Part shown: in pieces, positions 1-11,786 of the stretch
Layout of the letters: each line of letters opens with the position of its first letter
Position numbering within the stretch: the stretch's first letter is position 1
Source of the DNA: Tropicimonas sp. IMCC34011
Lineage (GTDB): Bacteria > Pseudomonadota > Alphaproteobacteria > Rhodobacterales > Rhodobacteraceae
Length of the DNA: 64,000 nucleotides
Assembly (NCBI RefSeq): GCF_003390865.1
Contig: NZ_QMEJ01000004.1
Location: 186,001 to 250,000 of the forward strand
Direction of reading: 5' to 3'
Notes under the pieces: model-generated
Seen by the model: the letters and a program-made list of their open reading frames with translations, nothing else
Database searches by the model: none
Told to the model about the DNA's origin: nothing
Position numbers and translations under genes: made by a program

Positions 1-480
1 GAGGCCGGTCTCGCGCCGCATCTCGCGATAGAACCACTCCATCCGGAGTTCCTTGCGATCCTTCGCCCAGTCCTCGAAGCGGGCGTGACTGGCGAGGAAG
101 CGATCATCGGAGAGCTGCGTGACGTCGAGCGGGCAATCGTTCAGAGCCTCGATCAGACGCCATTCACCGGGCTCGGTGGCCAGCACCTCGGCCGCCCCCC
201 GCTGCTCCGCGCGGCGCAGAAGCTCGCCGGGGATGGAGCCCGCGTTCTCGGTATCGTCGAGCTCGGTGTAGTCCACCGTCCAGCCATCCTCCCTCAGCCG
301 CGCGGCGAACTTGCGCATGGCGGCGAAGAGAAAGGCGATCTTCTTCGGATGATGGCGGACATAGCTCGCCTCGGACATGACCTCCGCCATGACGACGACA
401 TCCTCGGCCCTGTCGGCCTCGCGCAGCGCGTGGATGTCCGGGGAAAGCTGATCCCCGAGGACGAGAACGAGACGGCTCAC
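1..480 (-). CDS. Cryptochrome/photolyase-like protein (DPRP family), C-terminus outside window
   Basis: The first 160 codons of a leftward gene that continues past base 1. The N-terminus has a Rossmann-like start (MSRLVLVLGDQLSP) followed by a VMAEVMSEASYVRHHPKKIA stretch, typical of the deoxyribodipyrimidine photolyase-related family that includes the iron-sulfur bacterial (6-4) photolyases and CryB of Rhodobacter. Such proteins bind FAD and repair UV lesions or act as light sensors; the FAD and cluster-binding parts lie outside the window, so this rests on the N-terminus only. The start is GTG at 480-478, sharing a GTGA overlap with the stop of the upstream SDR gene, so the two are probably translationally coupled. 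Confidence 0.8.
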   Translation of the reverse strand, partial: MSRLVLVLGDQLSPDIHALREADRAEDVVVMAEVMSEASYVRHHPKKIAFLFAAMRKFAARLREDGWTVDYTELDDTENAGSIPGELLRRAEQRGAAEVLATEPGEWRLIEALNDCPLDVTQLSDDRFLASHARFEDWAKDRKELRMEWFYREMRRETGL

Positions 481-1133
481 CAGTCGATTCTCCTGCCATG
501 CTGATCGAAGAACCCGCCGCTTTCCTCGGGGCCGAGACGGTCCAGCACCGCGAGGAGATTGGCGGCGGCCTCCGCCGGCGGGACCGTTTTGTGCCGCGCG
601 GTGTAGTCCTCGGTGAATGGGGTCTCGACGGTGCCGGGGTGAAGGCAGAGGAGAGTCGCCTGCCGGTGCGTGCGGGCAAGTTCGATTGCGGCGCCGTGCA
701 TCAGCATGTTCAGCGCAGCCTTGGACGCGCGATAGGAATGCCAGCCGCCGATGCGGTTGTCCCCGATCGATCCGACGCGGGCGGAGAGCGCGGCGAAGGT
801 GGCCGGCCTGTCCTTCGGCAGCAGTCGAAGGGCGTGCTTGAGGACGAGCATGGGGCCGGCCGCGTTCACCTCGAAGACGCGGGTCAGTGAATCGGCCGTG
901 ACGGCGGCGATGGATTTCTCGGGTGGAGTGTCGGCGGCAAGGATGCCGACGGCGCAGAGGATCAGGTCGAACTCCCCTTGCAGCGTGCCGAGGCAGCGCT
1001 CGACCGACGCCTCGTCCCGGACGTCGAGCCCGTCCTCGCGGCGCGACAGCCGGACGACCTCCCCCCGCTCCCCGAGCGCCTCCGCCAGCGCCGATCCGAT
1101 CCCGCCAGAGGCGCCCACGACGAGGGACCTCAT
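477..1133 (-). CDS. Short-chain dehydrogenase/reductase, CsgA-like
   Basis: A 218-residue SDR, short for the family. The NAD(P)-binding loop GASGGIG is at residues 7-13 and the catalytic YRASK has Tyr134 and Lys138; a serine-rich SARVGSIGDNR segment precedes it. The pattern resembles the C-factor (CsgA)-like subgroup of NAD(P)-dependent oxidoreductases; the substrate is unknown. It lies between another SDR (ATGA overlap at 1130-1133) and the photolyase-like gene (GTGA overlap), so three genes form one leftward operon. The link with a light-related flavoprotein is contextual only. Confidence 0.85.
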   Translation of the reverse strand: MRSLVVGASGGIGSALAEALGERGEVVRLSRREDGLDVRDEASVERCLGTLQGEFDLILCAVGILAADTPPEKSIAAVTADSLTRVFEVNAAGPMLVLKHALRLLPKDRPATFAALSARVGSIGDNRIGGWHSYRASKAALNMLMHGAAIELARTHRQATLLCLHPGTVETPFTEDYTARHKTVPPAEAAANLLAVLDRLGPEESGGFFDQHGRRIDW

Positions 1134-1852
1134 TCGGCGTAGACCATCTTGCGGCCCATGCCGCCGTCCACCACCAGCGTCTGCCCCGTGACGAACCCGG
1201 CATCGGCGAGGTAGATCACCGCCTCCGCGATATCCTCGGGCCGGCCGGCACGGCCAACCGGGTGCTGGCCGTGGTCGATTTCGCGCAAGGCAGGCCGCTC
1301 CTTGGGCGGGACGATCCAGCCGGGCAGGATGGTGTTCGCCCGCACCTCGGGCCCGAGGGAGACGGCGAGGGACTGGGTCAGCCCGATCAGCCCGCCCTTC
1401 GCGGCGCCGTAGCCCTCGCAGTCCGGCTCCGCCTGAACGGCGCGCACGGAGGACATGGTGACGATGGAGCCGCCCCTCGCCCGCAATCCCGGCACGGCGG
1501 CGCGGACCGTCAGGAAGGCGCCGAGGAGATGACTGTCCGTCATCTTGCGCCAGCCCTCCAGCGACAGCTCCTCGATGGGGCCGGTGACGGGATGGGCGAT
1601 GCCGGCATTCGAGACGAGAAGGTCGATGCCGGGCGTCCCGAACTGTTCCGCGGCCTTCGCGAAGGCCTCGGCGACCGCCGCTTCATCCGTGACATCGCAG
1701 GTGATCGGCAGGACGCCGCCCTCGCCCCGTGCGAGGCCGTCTGCGTCCAGATCCAGCGCCGCGACGCGCCAGCCCTTGCCCGCAAGGCGTTCGCAGATCG
1801 CCCGCCCGATGGTGCCGGCCGCGCCGGTCACGATTGCAATTCTCGGTTCCAT
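1130..1852 (-). CDS. Short-chain dehydrogenase/reductase
   Basis: A classical SDR of 240 residues. TGAAGTIG (residues 9-16) binds the cofactor, SNAG lies at 81-84, catalytic Tyr148 and Lys152 sit in YGAAK, and a C-terminal VVDGGMG motif is typical of the FabG-like branch. The reading frame stays open upstream to 1948, but the Met at 1852 is preferred because the cofactor loop starts nine residues later, as in relatives. It is the first gene of the leftward SDR-SDR-photolyase operon and is divergent from the leuA leader. The substrate cannot be told. Confidence 0.85.
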   Translation of the reverse strand: MEPRIAIVTGAAGTIGRAICERLAGKGWRVAALDLDADGLARGEGGVLPITCDVTDEAAVAEAFAKAAEQFGTPGIDLLVSNAGIAHPVTGPIEELSLEGWRKMTDSHLLGAFLTVRAAVPGLRARGGSIVTMSSVRAVQAEPDCEGYGAAKGGLIGLTQSLAVSLGPEVRANTILPGWIVPPKERPALREIDHGQHPVGRAGRPEDIAEAVIYLADAGFVTGQTLVVDGGMGRKMVYAE

Positions 1853-1917
1853 GCCGGGGGAGGTAGACGCGGGCACAGGACGGTCAATCGAGGGGTTTTC
1901 ATTTACCTTTGCGTGAT

Positions 1918-1923
1918 TATAGT
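1918..1923 (+). promoter_or_regulatory. Candidate -10 box of the leuA leader transcript
   Basis: TATAGT lies seven bases before the ATG of the leucine-rich leader peptide. No clear -35 hexamer is seen 16-18 bases upstream. If the box is real, transcription would start at or next to the leader ATG, making the leader mRNA leaderless. Sequence match only. Confidence 0.4.
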
Positions 1924-1930
1924 CCGCCCC

Positions 1931-2014
1931 ATGACCGGACGCCCACATATCGCAGCCGACGCGCAGATCCTGCGCCGCGCCCGTCCGGCGCTCCTTCTCC
2001 TTAGCTGCCTCTGA
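1931..2014 (+). CDS. leuL: Leucine leader peptide (attenuator peptide for leuA)
   Basis: A 27-codon ORF between the divergent SDR gene and leuA. It ends in ALLLLSCL: four consecutive leucine codons (CTC CTT CTC CTT at 1991-2002), then Ser, Cys, Leu and TGA at 2012-2014. There is no Shine-Dalgarno sequence, and a TATAGT box ends seven bases before the ATG, which suggests a leaderless message. A leucine run just before a strong hairpin and ahead of leuA is the expected layout for attenuation: a ribosome stalled for leucyl-tRNA on 1991-2002 would cover the 5' arm of that hairpin. No function beyond regulation is expected of the peptide. Confidence 0.75.
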   Translation: MTGRPHIAADAQILRRARPALLLLSCL

Positions 2015-2045
2015 GCGTGCCCTCCGGCGCGCCGCTCAGAGGTGG
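2005..2045 (+). promoter_or_regulatory. Attenuator hairpin upstream of leuA
   Basis: A perfect 10-bp inverted repeat, CCTCTGAGCG (2008-2017) and CGCTCAGAGG (2033-2042), extends by about three wobble or Watson-Crick pairs at its base. The 5' arm overlaps the last codons and stop of the leucine leader peptide, so translation state decides whether it can fold. No T-run follows, so it may act with Rho or by masking the leuA leader rather than as a classic intrinsic terminator. A second GC-rich inverted repeat (GCGCCG/CGGCGC, about 1972-1991) just upstream could be the competing structure. Confidence 0.65.
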
Positions 2046-2088
2046 ATCAGCGCTGGAAGGAACGAGACAAGAGCTAGGGAAGACCTCC

Positions 2089-5877
<3,789 letters not shown>

Positions 5878-5923
5878 CCATCGGCTCACGCCGCCACATC
5901 ATCCACTCTGACCGAGGGCACCC

Positions 5924-6859
5924 GTGGCACGCAGCGCAGGCAACGGCATAGACTACGTCAGTCCGGTCCGACGCATCCTCGTCGGGGTGACGATCGTCCT
6001 GTGCCTCGCGATCTTCGTCGTCTGGCGCATCGACAGCCCCCGCGTGGAACGGATGCGCACGGAGCTGCTCGACCGCGTGGTGCCCAGCTTCGAGTTCGCC
6101 GGCGCCCCGATCCGAAGCCTTGCCGGCATGGTGGACGACTTCCAGTCCTACCAGCGGATCTACGAGCAGAACCAGGACCTTCGCCGCGAGCTTCAGCAGA
6201 TGAAGGCGTGGAAGGAGGCGGCGGTGCAGCTGGAGCAGGAGAACGCCAAGCTCCTCGCCCTGAACTCCGTCCGTCTCGACCCCCAGCTGACCTCCGTGTC
6301 CGGCGTTGTGATGGCCGACAGCGGGTCCCCCTTCCGCCAGTCCGCCCTTCTCAACGTCGGCAGCCGGGATGGTATCCGTGACGGCTGGGCGACGATGGAC
6401 GGCCTCGGCCTCGTGGGGCGCATCGCCGGTGTCGGAAAGCAGACGAGCCGCGTGATCCTCCTGACCGATGCCGCGAGCCGCATCCCGGTGACGATCCAGC
6501 CGTCCGGTCAGCGCGCGATGCTGTCGGGGGACAACGCCTCCGCCCCGACGCTCGATTTCATCGAGGATTTCGATCAGGTGCGCCCCGGCGACCGGGTCGT
6601 CAGCTCGGGCGATGGCGGGCTCTTTCCGTCGGGCATCCTCGTCGGCCAGGTGATCGCCGGCACGGATGGACGCCTCCGCACGCGCCTCGCGGCCGATTAC
6701 GAGCGGCTCGAATTCATGCGCGTGCTGCGCTCCCACGAGGGCGAGGTGGTTCCCGCGGACGGCTCCCTCATCGTGCCGCCGCAGCCCGTCCCGCTTCTGC
6801 CGCCAGTGCCCGAAGAGGGCATCGACCAGCTCGCAGCGGGGCAGTCCGAGAATGGTTGA
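5924..6859 (+). CDS. mreC: Rod shape-determining protein MreC
   Basis: Membrane-anchored periplasmic scaffold that links MreB filaments to the elongation machinery. One N-terminal transmembrane helix (VRRILVGVTIVLCLAIFVVW, about residues 15-35) is followed by a coiled coil (QRIYEQNQDLRRELQQMK) and the two beta-barrel domains with GVVMADSGSPFRQSALLNVG. It has 311 residues. It starts at GTG 5924 behind a GAGGG element. The stop overlaps the start of mreD by eight bases, suggesting coupled translation. Confidence 0.93.
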   Translation: MARSAGNGIDYVSPVRRILVGVTIVLCLAIFVVWRIDSPRVERMRTELLDRVVPSFEFAGAPIRSLAGMVDDFQSYQRIYEQNQDLRRELQQMKAWKEAAVQLEQENAKLLALNSVRLDPQLTSVSGVVMADSGSPFRQSALLNVGSRDGIRDGWATMDGLGLVGRIAGVGKQTSRVILLTDAASRIPVTIQPSGQRAMLSGDNASAPTLDFIEDFDQVRPGDRVVSSGDGGLFPSGILVGQVIAGTDGRLRTRLAADYERLEFMRVLRSHEGEVVPADGSLIVPPQPVPLLPPVPEEGIDQLAAGQSENG

Positions 6860-7391
6860 TCCCGTCACCGCCCGCCTCTGGGGATTTCGCGCGCTCTACG
6901 TCCTTCTGGCGGCGATGATCGTCTTCGTCCGGCTTCTGCCGCTCGACATGACGGTTCCGATCCTGCCGGGGCCGGACCTTCTGCTGGCGCTGACCTTCTG
7001 CTGGACGATCCGGCGCCCGGCTTATGTGCCCGTCCTACTCGTCGCGGCCGTCTACCTGGCGACGGACCTCATGTTCCAGCGCCCGCCCGGCCTCGGAGCG
7101 GCCCTCGTGATCGCGGGAACCGAGTTTCTTCGCTCGCGCCGCTCGCAGAACCGGGACGTGCCGTTCGCCTTCGAATGGGGCCTCGTGACGGTCGTTCTCG
7201 TCGGGATGGTTGCCGCGAACCACGCCGTTCTGGCACTCTTCGCCGTGGACCGCCCCTCCTTCGGCAGCGCGGTCTTCCGCGGCCTCGTCACCGCTGCACT
7301 ATACCCCGCCGTCGCCTTCCTCTCCGCGCATGTCCTCAACGTGCGCAAGCCGAGCCCGGGAAAGACGGACGCCCTCGGGCACAGATTGTGA
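6852..7391 (+). CDS. mreD: Rod shape-determining membrane protein MreD
   Basis: A 179-residue polytopic inner-membrane protein with about five hydrophobic segments, including LYVLLAAMIVFVRLLPL at the N-terminus and GLVTVVLVGMVAANHAVLAL later. It sits between mreC and mrdA as in most rod-shaped bacteria, where it works with MreC in the elongasome. The Met at 6852 lies inside the end of mreC; the longer upstream frame has coding shadow of mreC and is rejected. MreD sequences diverge strongly, so identification leans on position and hydrophobicity. Confidence 0.88.
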   Translation: MVDPVTARLWGFRALYVLLAAMIVFVRLLPLDMTVPILPGPDLLLALTFCWTIRRPAYVPVLLVAAVYLATDLMFQRPPGLGAALVIAGTEFLRSRRSQNRDVPFAFEWGLVTVVLVGMVAANHAVLALFAVDRPSFGSAVFRGLVTAALYPAVAFLSAHVLNVRKPSPGKTDALGHRL

Positions 7392-7399
7392 GGTCCCAG

Positions 7400-9322
7400 A
7401 TGCGCAGGCCCCCCAGAGATACCGAAGAAAGCGCCCGCCGGATCACCCGCCGTTCCCTTCTCGCCGGGGCGGGGATGCTCGGGTTCATGGCGGTCCTCGG
7501 TGGCCGCATGCGACACATGCAGGTGGATCAGGCCGACGCGTTCCGCCTTCTGGCCGAAGAGAACCGCATCAACATCCGCCTGCTTCCCCCGGCGCGGGGC
7601 CTGATTTTCGACCGGAGCGGCACCCTGATCGCCGGCAATGCCCAGAATTATCGCGTCGTCGTGGTGCGCGAGGATGCTGGCGAGATCGAGGAGACGATGG
7701 CCCGTCTGCGCGCGCTCGTGCCGATCTCGGACGAGAATTCGGAGCGCGCGATGAAAGAGATCATGCGCCGCTCGCCCTTCGTGCCGGTTACGGTGGCCGA
7801 TCAGCTCGACTGGGCCGACGTGAGCGAAGTCGCGGTGAACGCGCCTGCCCTGCCGGGGGTGACGCCGGAGGTCGGCCTGACGCGACACTATCCTCTCGGG
7901 AGCGATTTCGCCCATATCGTCGGCTATGTCGGCCCGGTCTCCGATTACGACCTTTCGAAGATCGAGGACCCCGAGCCGGTGCTCCAGATTCCCGGCTTCC
8001 AGATCGGAAAGGTCGGTCTCGAGGCAAAGCTGGAGGATGACCTGCGCGGCGAGGCGGGCACCAAGCGCATCGAGGTGAATGCCGGCGGACGGGTCATGCG
8101 GGAGCTGTCCCGGCAGGATGGCATCGCCGGGCGCGACGTGCAGCTCACCATCGACCACCGCCTGCAGAACTTCACGCAGGCGCGGCTCGGCGCGGAGAGC
8201 GCCGCCTCCGTGGTGATGGACGTGCGCACGGGCGATCTTCTGGCAATGGCCTCGGCGCCTTCCTTCGATCCCAACAAGTTCGTCCGAGGCATCTCGGTCG
8301 CCGATTACGCGATGCTGACCGAAAACGATCACCGCCCGCTCGCGAACAAGACCGTGCAGGGCCTCTACCCGCCCGGTTCGACGTTCAAGATGGTCACCGC
8401 GCTGGCCGCGATCGAGGCCGGCGTCGTGACCGCCGGCGAAACGATCTATTGCCCGGGCTACAAGGAACTCGGCCAGCGCCGTTTCCACTGCTGGAAGCGC
8501 GGCGGGCATGGCTGGACGGACCTGCACAACTCCCTCAAGGGGTCCTGCGACGTCTATTACTATGAACTGGCCGAGCGCGTCGGGATCGAGAAGATCTCCG
8601 CCATGGCACGCAAGCTCGGGATCGGCGTCCGGCACGATCTACCGATGTCCGCCGTGGCCGAGGGCATCGCGCCGACGAAGCAGTACAAGCGCGAGCGCCA
8701 CGGCCAGGAATGGCTGGTGGGCGACAGCCTCAACGCGTCCATCGGTCAGGGCTACGTCCTCGCCTCTCCGCTACAGCTGGCGGTGATGGCCGCGCGGCTG
8801 GCGACCGGAGAGGGCATCAAGCCGCGGCTCGTCAAATCGGTCAACGGCGTGGAGCAGCCGGTCGAGACGGACGGCCCCCTCGGCCTCGGCCCGACCACGC
8901 TTCAGCAGGTTCGCTCCGGCATGTACGGCGTGATGAACGAACGCGGAGGCACGGCCTATGGCAGCCGCATCGTCGCCGACGACATGCAGCTCTGCGGCAA
9001 GACCGGGACCAGCCAGGTCCGCTCCGTCGTGGTCCGCAACGCGGACGTGCCCTGGGAAGAGCGGGACCACGCTCTCTTCGTGTGCTTCGCCCCCGCGGAC
9101 AATCCCAGGATCGCCGTCTCCGTCATTGTCGAGCATGGCGGCGGCGGTTCGGCCGTCGCGGCTCCCGTCGCACGGGACATCATGCTCTCCGCCCTCCATG
9201 ACGGAGGCATTCCGCCTCTGGACGCCTACCCCTCGTCCCAGCGGCGGCAGCAGGAGGACCTGTTCAGCAGCCTCCTGATCCGCCGTCCGGGCGGAGCCAC
9301 GCCACCGAGCGAGAAGGCGTGA
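7400..9322 (+). CDS. mrdA: Penicillin-binding protein 2 (elongation transpeptidase)
   Basis: Cross-links peptidoglycan during lateral growth in complex with RodA. It has 640 residues: a short cytoplasmic tail rich in Arg, one transmembrane segment (LLAGAGMLGFMAVLGG), a pedestal/dimerisation domain with PPARGLIFDRSG, and a transpeptidase domain with catalytic Ser in PPGSTFKMV (about 327), the SCD-type second motif in GSCDVYYYELAERVG and KTGTSQ (Lys about 534). The ATG at 7400 has a GTGAGG element at good spacing; a GTG at 7388 overlapping the mreD stop is an alternative adding four residues. Confidence 0.96.
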   Translation: MRRPPRDTEESARRITRRSLLAGAGMLGFMAVLGGRMRHMQVDQADAFRLLAEENRINIRLLPPARGLIFDRSGTLIAGNAQNYRVVVVREDAGEIEETMARLRALVPISDENSERAMKEIMRRSPFVPVTVADQLDWADVSEVAVNAPALPGVTPEVGLTRHYPLGSDFAHIVGYVGPVSDYDLSKIEDPEPVLQIPGFQIGKVGLEAKLEDDLRGEAGTKRIEVNAGGRVMRELSRQDGIAGRDVQLTIDHRLQNFTQARLGAESAASVVMDVRTGDLLAMASAPSFDPNKFVRGISVADYAMLTENDHRPLANKTVQGLYPPGSTFKMVTALAAIEAGVVTAGETIYCPGYKELGQRRFHCWKRGGHGWTDLHNSLKGSCDVYYYELAERVGIEKISAMARKLGIGVRHDLPMSAVAEGIAPTKQYKRERHGQEWLVGDSLNASIGQGYVLASPLQLAVMAARLATGEGIKPRLVKSVNGVEQPVETDGPLGLGPTTLQQVRSGMYGVMNERGGTAYGSRIVADDMQLCGKTGTSQVRSVVVRNADVPWEERDHALFVCFAPADNPRIAVSVIVEHGGGGSAVAAPVARDIMLSALHDGGIPPLDAYPSSQRRQQEDLFSSLLIRRPGGATPPSEKA

Positions 9323-9326
9323 GCGC

Positions 9327-10475
9327 GTGAGTTATCTCGAATACCGCGTCCAGTCCGTCCCGAAGGGGCTCGGCAAGGTGCTTTACCTCAACTGGGCGCT
9401 GATCGTGCTTCTGACGGCCGTCGCCTCGACCGGTTTCCTGATGCTGTATTCCGTGGCCGGCGGCTCCTTCAGGCCCTGGGCGGAGCCGCAGATGGAGCGG
9501 TTCGCCATGGGTATGACCGCGATGTTCATCGTCGGCATGGTCCCGATCTTCTTCTGGCGGAACGTCGCGGCGCTGGCCTATGCGATCTCGATTGCGCTGC
9601 TCGTCGGAGTGGAGCTGTTCGGTACGACCGGAATGGGCGCGACGCGCTGGATCGACCTCGGCTTCGTGCGGCTCCAGCCGTCCGAGCTCACCAAGATCAC
9701 ACTCGTGATGCTGCTTGCCGCCTATTACGACTGGCTCGACATCAACAAGGTGTCCCGCCCGCTCTGGGTTCTCGTGCCGCTCGTCCTCGTGCTCATCCCG
9801 ACCGCGCTCGTTCTGAAGCAGCCCGACCTCGGGACCGCGATCCTGCTGGTCTCGGGAAGCGGCATCGTGATGTTCGCCGCAGGGGTCCACTGGGCCTATT
9901 TCGCCGCCGTCATCGCCTCCGGCGTCGGCCTCGTGACCGCCGTCCTGCAATCGCGCGGCACGCCCTGGCAACTGCTCAAGGATTACCAGTACCGCCGGAT
10001 CGATACCTTCCTGGACCCCGACAAGGACCCGCTTGGCGCGGGCTATCACATCACGCAGTCCAAAATCGCCCTCGGCTCCGGCGGCTGGACCGGACGAGGG
10101 TTCATGCAAGGCACGCAGAGCCGTCTGAACTTCCTGCCCGAGAAGCACACCGACTTCATCTTCACCACGCTGGCGGAGGAGTTCGGCTTCGTGGGCGGGC
10201 TGTCCCTTCTTGCGCTCTACGCGCTGATCATCGTCTTTTGCATCTCGTCCGCGATGCAGAACAAGGATCGCTTCTCCGCCCTTCTGACCATCGGCATCGC
10301 GGCGACCTTCTTCCTCTACTTCGCGGTCAACATGTCCATGGTGATGGGCCTTGCGCCCGTGGTGGGCGTGCCGCTCCCGCTGGTCAGCTACGGCGGCTCG
10401 GCGATGCTGGTGCTGCTGGCCGCCTTCGGTCTCGTCCAGTCAGCGCATGTTCACCGCCCGCGGGGGCGCGCATGA
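9327..10475 (+). CDS. rodA: Rod shape-determining protein RodA (SEDS glycosyltransferase)
   Basis: SEDS-family peptidoglycan polymerase that partners PBP2. It has 382 residues and about ten transmembrane helices. Family marks are KQPDLGTAILL, the loop GAGYHITQSKIALGSGGWTGRGFMQGTQ, FLPEKHTDFIF and the terminal GVPLPLVSYGGSAM signature. It starts with GTG four bases after the mrdA stop. Its own stop overlaps the next gene's ATG (ATGA). Position and motifs separate it from FtsW, which would sit in the division cluster. Confidence 0.95.
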   Translation: MSYLEYRVQSVPKGLGKVLYLNWALIVLLTAVASTGFLMLYSVAGGSFRPWAEPQMERFAMGMTAMFIVGMVPIFFWRNVAALAYAISIALLVGVELFGTTGMGATRWIDLGFVRLQPSELTKITLVMLLAAYYDWLDINKVSRPLWVLVPLVLVLIPTALVLKQPDLGTAILLVSGSGIVMFAAGVHWAYFAAVIASGVGLVTAVLQSRGTPWQLLKDYQYRRIDTFLDPDKDPLGAGYHITQSKIALGSGGWTGRGFMQGTQSRLNFLPEKHTDFIFTTLAEEFGFVGGLSLLALYALIIVFCISSAMQNKDRFSALLTIGIAATFFLYFAVNMSMVMGLAPVVGVPLPLVSYGGSAMLVLLAAFGLVQSAHVHRPRGRA

Positions 10476-11407
10476 GCCTGAAGATCCTTTTCTCCGCCAG
10501 ACCCGGCCTCTGGGACGCCTACGAGACGCCGCTCCGCGCGGCGCTGGACGAGGTGGGGATCGTTGCCGAAGTGGGACCCGATCTCGGTCCGCCCGAAGCC
10601 GTCGACTACATCGTCTACGCCCCGAACCCGGATCTGCGCGATTTCGCACCCTACACACGGCTCAAGGCGGTCCTGTCGCTCTGGGCGGGCGTCGAGACCA
10701 TCGCGGGAAACGAGACGCTCATCGCGCCGCTGACGCGGATGGCCGATCCGGGCCTGAAGGAGGGGATGACCGAGTGGGTGACGGGGCATGTCCTCTATCA
10801 TCACCTGAATATCGGCCATGCCCTGGCGCGGCAGTCCGGCACGTGGGAGCCTTACGTGCCCCCTCTGGCGCGCGACCGGCGCGTGGCGGTCCTTGGCCTC
10901 GGCGAACTCGGCGGCGCGGTGGCGCGGGCGCTTGCGAACCTCGGCTTCGAGGTCAGAGGGTGGAGCCGGCGACCGCGGGAGATCGAAGGCGTACGCTGCG
11001 TCTCGGGCCCGGATGGCCTGACCGAAGCGCTTTCGGGGGCGCATTTCGTCGTCTGCCTCCTGCCGGGAACGCCGATGACCGAGAACATCGTCGATGCCGC
11101 GGCCTTGCGATCTACCGCTACCGGCGCCGTCCTGATCAATCCCGGACGCGGCACGCTGATCAACGATGACGCGCTGATAGAGGCGCTCGATACGGGCCAG
11201 CTCGGTCACGCGGTGCTGGACGTCTTCAGGAAAGAGCCATTGCCGGCGTCGCATCGCTTCTGGGCCCACCCCGGAATCACCGTGACCCCGCATGTCGCGT
11301 CGGAAACCCGGCCGACGAGTGCCGCCCGGTTCATCGCGGAGAACATCCGTCGAAGCGAAGACGGCGCAGACCTTCTTGCGCGTGTCGACCGCGCGAGCGG
11401 CTACTGA
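10472..11407 (+). CDS. ghrA: Glyoxylate/hydroxypyruvate reductase A-like dehydrogenase
   Basis: D-2-hydroxyacid dehydrogenase of 311 residues in the GhrA subgroup, which reduces glyoxylate or hydroxypyruvate with NADPH. The nucleotide loop is GLGELGGAVARAL (near residue 138); the catalytic Arg lies in NPGRGTLINDDAL, with downstream TPHVASETRPTSAARF carrying the His. Its ATG overlaps the rodA stop (ATGA), making it the last gene of the mre-rod operon; a strong hairpin follows. The coupling to a cell-shape operon is unexpected for a metabolic enzyme. Confidence 0.88.
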   Translation: MSLKILFSARPGLWDAYETPLRAALDEVGIVAEVGPDLGPPEAVDYIVYAPNPDLRDFAPYTRLKAVLSLWAGVETIAGNETLIAPLTRMADPGLKEGMTEWVTGHVLYHHLNIGHALARQSGTWEPYVPPLARDRRVAVLGLGELGGAVARALANLGFEVRGWSRRPREIEGVRCVSGPDGLTEALSGAHFVVCLLPGTPMTENIVDAAALRSTATGAVLINPGRGTLINDDALIEALDTGQLGHAVLDVFRKEPLPASHRFWAHPGITVTPHVASETRPTSAARFIAENIRRSEDGADLLARVDRASGY

Positions 11408-11420
11408 GGACCTGAAACGA

Positions 11421-11453
11421 GAAACGGCTGCCCCGAACCGGAGCAGCCGTTTC
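11421..11453. terminator. Hairpin terminator after the mre-ghrA operon
   Basis: GAAACGGCTGC (11421-11431) and GCAGCCGTTTC (11443-11453) form a perfect 11-bp stem 14 bases past the ghrA stop. Only a short AT-rich tail follows. It also lies just downstream of the leftward 24-residue peptide gene, so it may stop transcription from both sides. Confidence 0.7.
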
Positions 11454-11498
11454 ATATTCGTCCTGTCGCGCGTCCCCGAAGCGGGGCGCAGGGCAGAA

Positions 11499-11573
11499 TC
11501 ACACGATGGCAAACACGACGCTGGCCATCATTCCCGTGATCATGCCGGAAGCGAGAATCATTTTCGCAATCAT
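11499..11573 (-). CDS. Very small hydrophobic peptide (24 residues)
   Basis: A short leftward ORF with an ATG at 11573, a GAGGG Shine-Dalgarno element six bases upstream, and a TGA at 11499. The peptide is almost wholly a membrane helix: it starts MIAKMILASG and continues with Met, Ile, Val and Ala residues, with one Lys near the N-terminus. It stands alone between the mre-operon terminator and cfa, so it is not a by-product of a larger gene. Small single-helix proteins like this often tune a membrane complex, but no family is recognised and no function is claimed. Confidence 0.55.
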   Translation of the reverse strand: MIAKMILASGMITGMMASVVFAIV

Positions 11574-11786
11574 TGAAGTGCCCTCGGTGTCAATCTCTGT
11601 CGGGGATAGAACCGCGATCCCCGCCTGAAGTTCCGCCAAGACCGGCAGATTTTTGCCGCTTTGAAAATTGGCGCTGATTGCGCTTGCGCGGCCTAGGGTG
11701 AGCTACCCCGGCCGCACCCTCTTTTTCTTTCCGAGATGCACGTTAACATTTGCGTCAACGCATGACCGACCGAAGGAGACGTGCCC

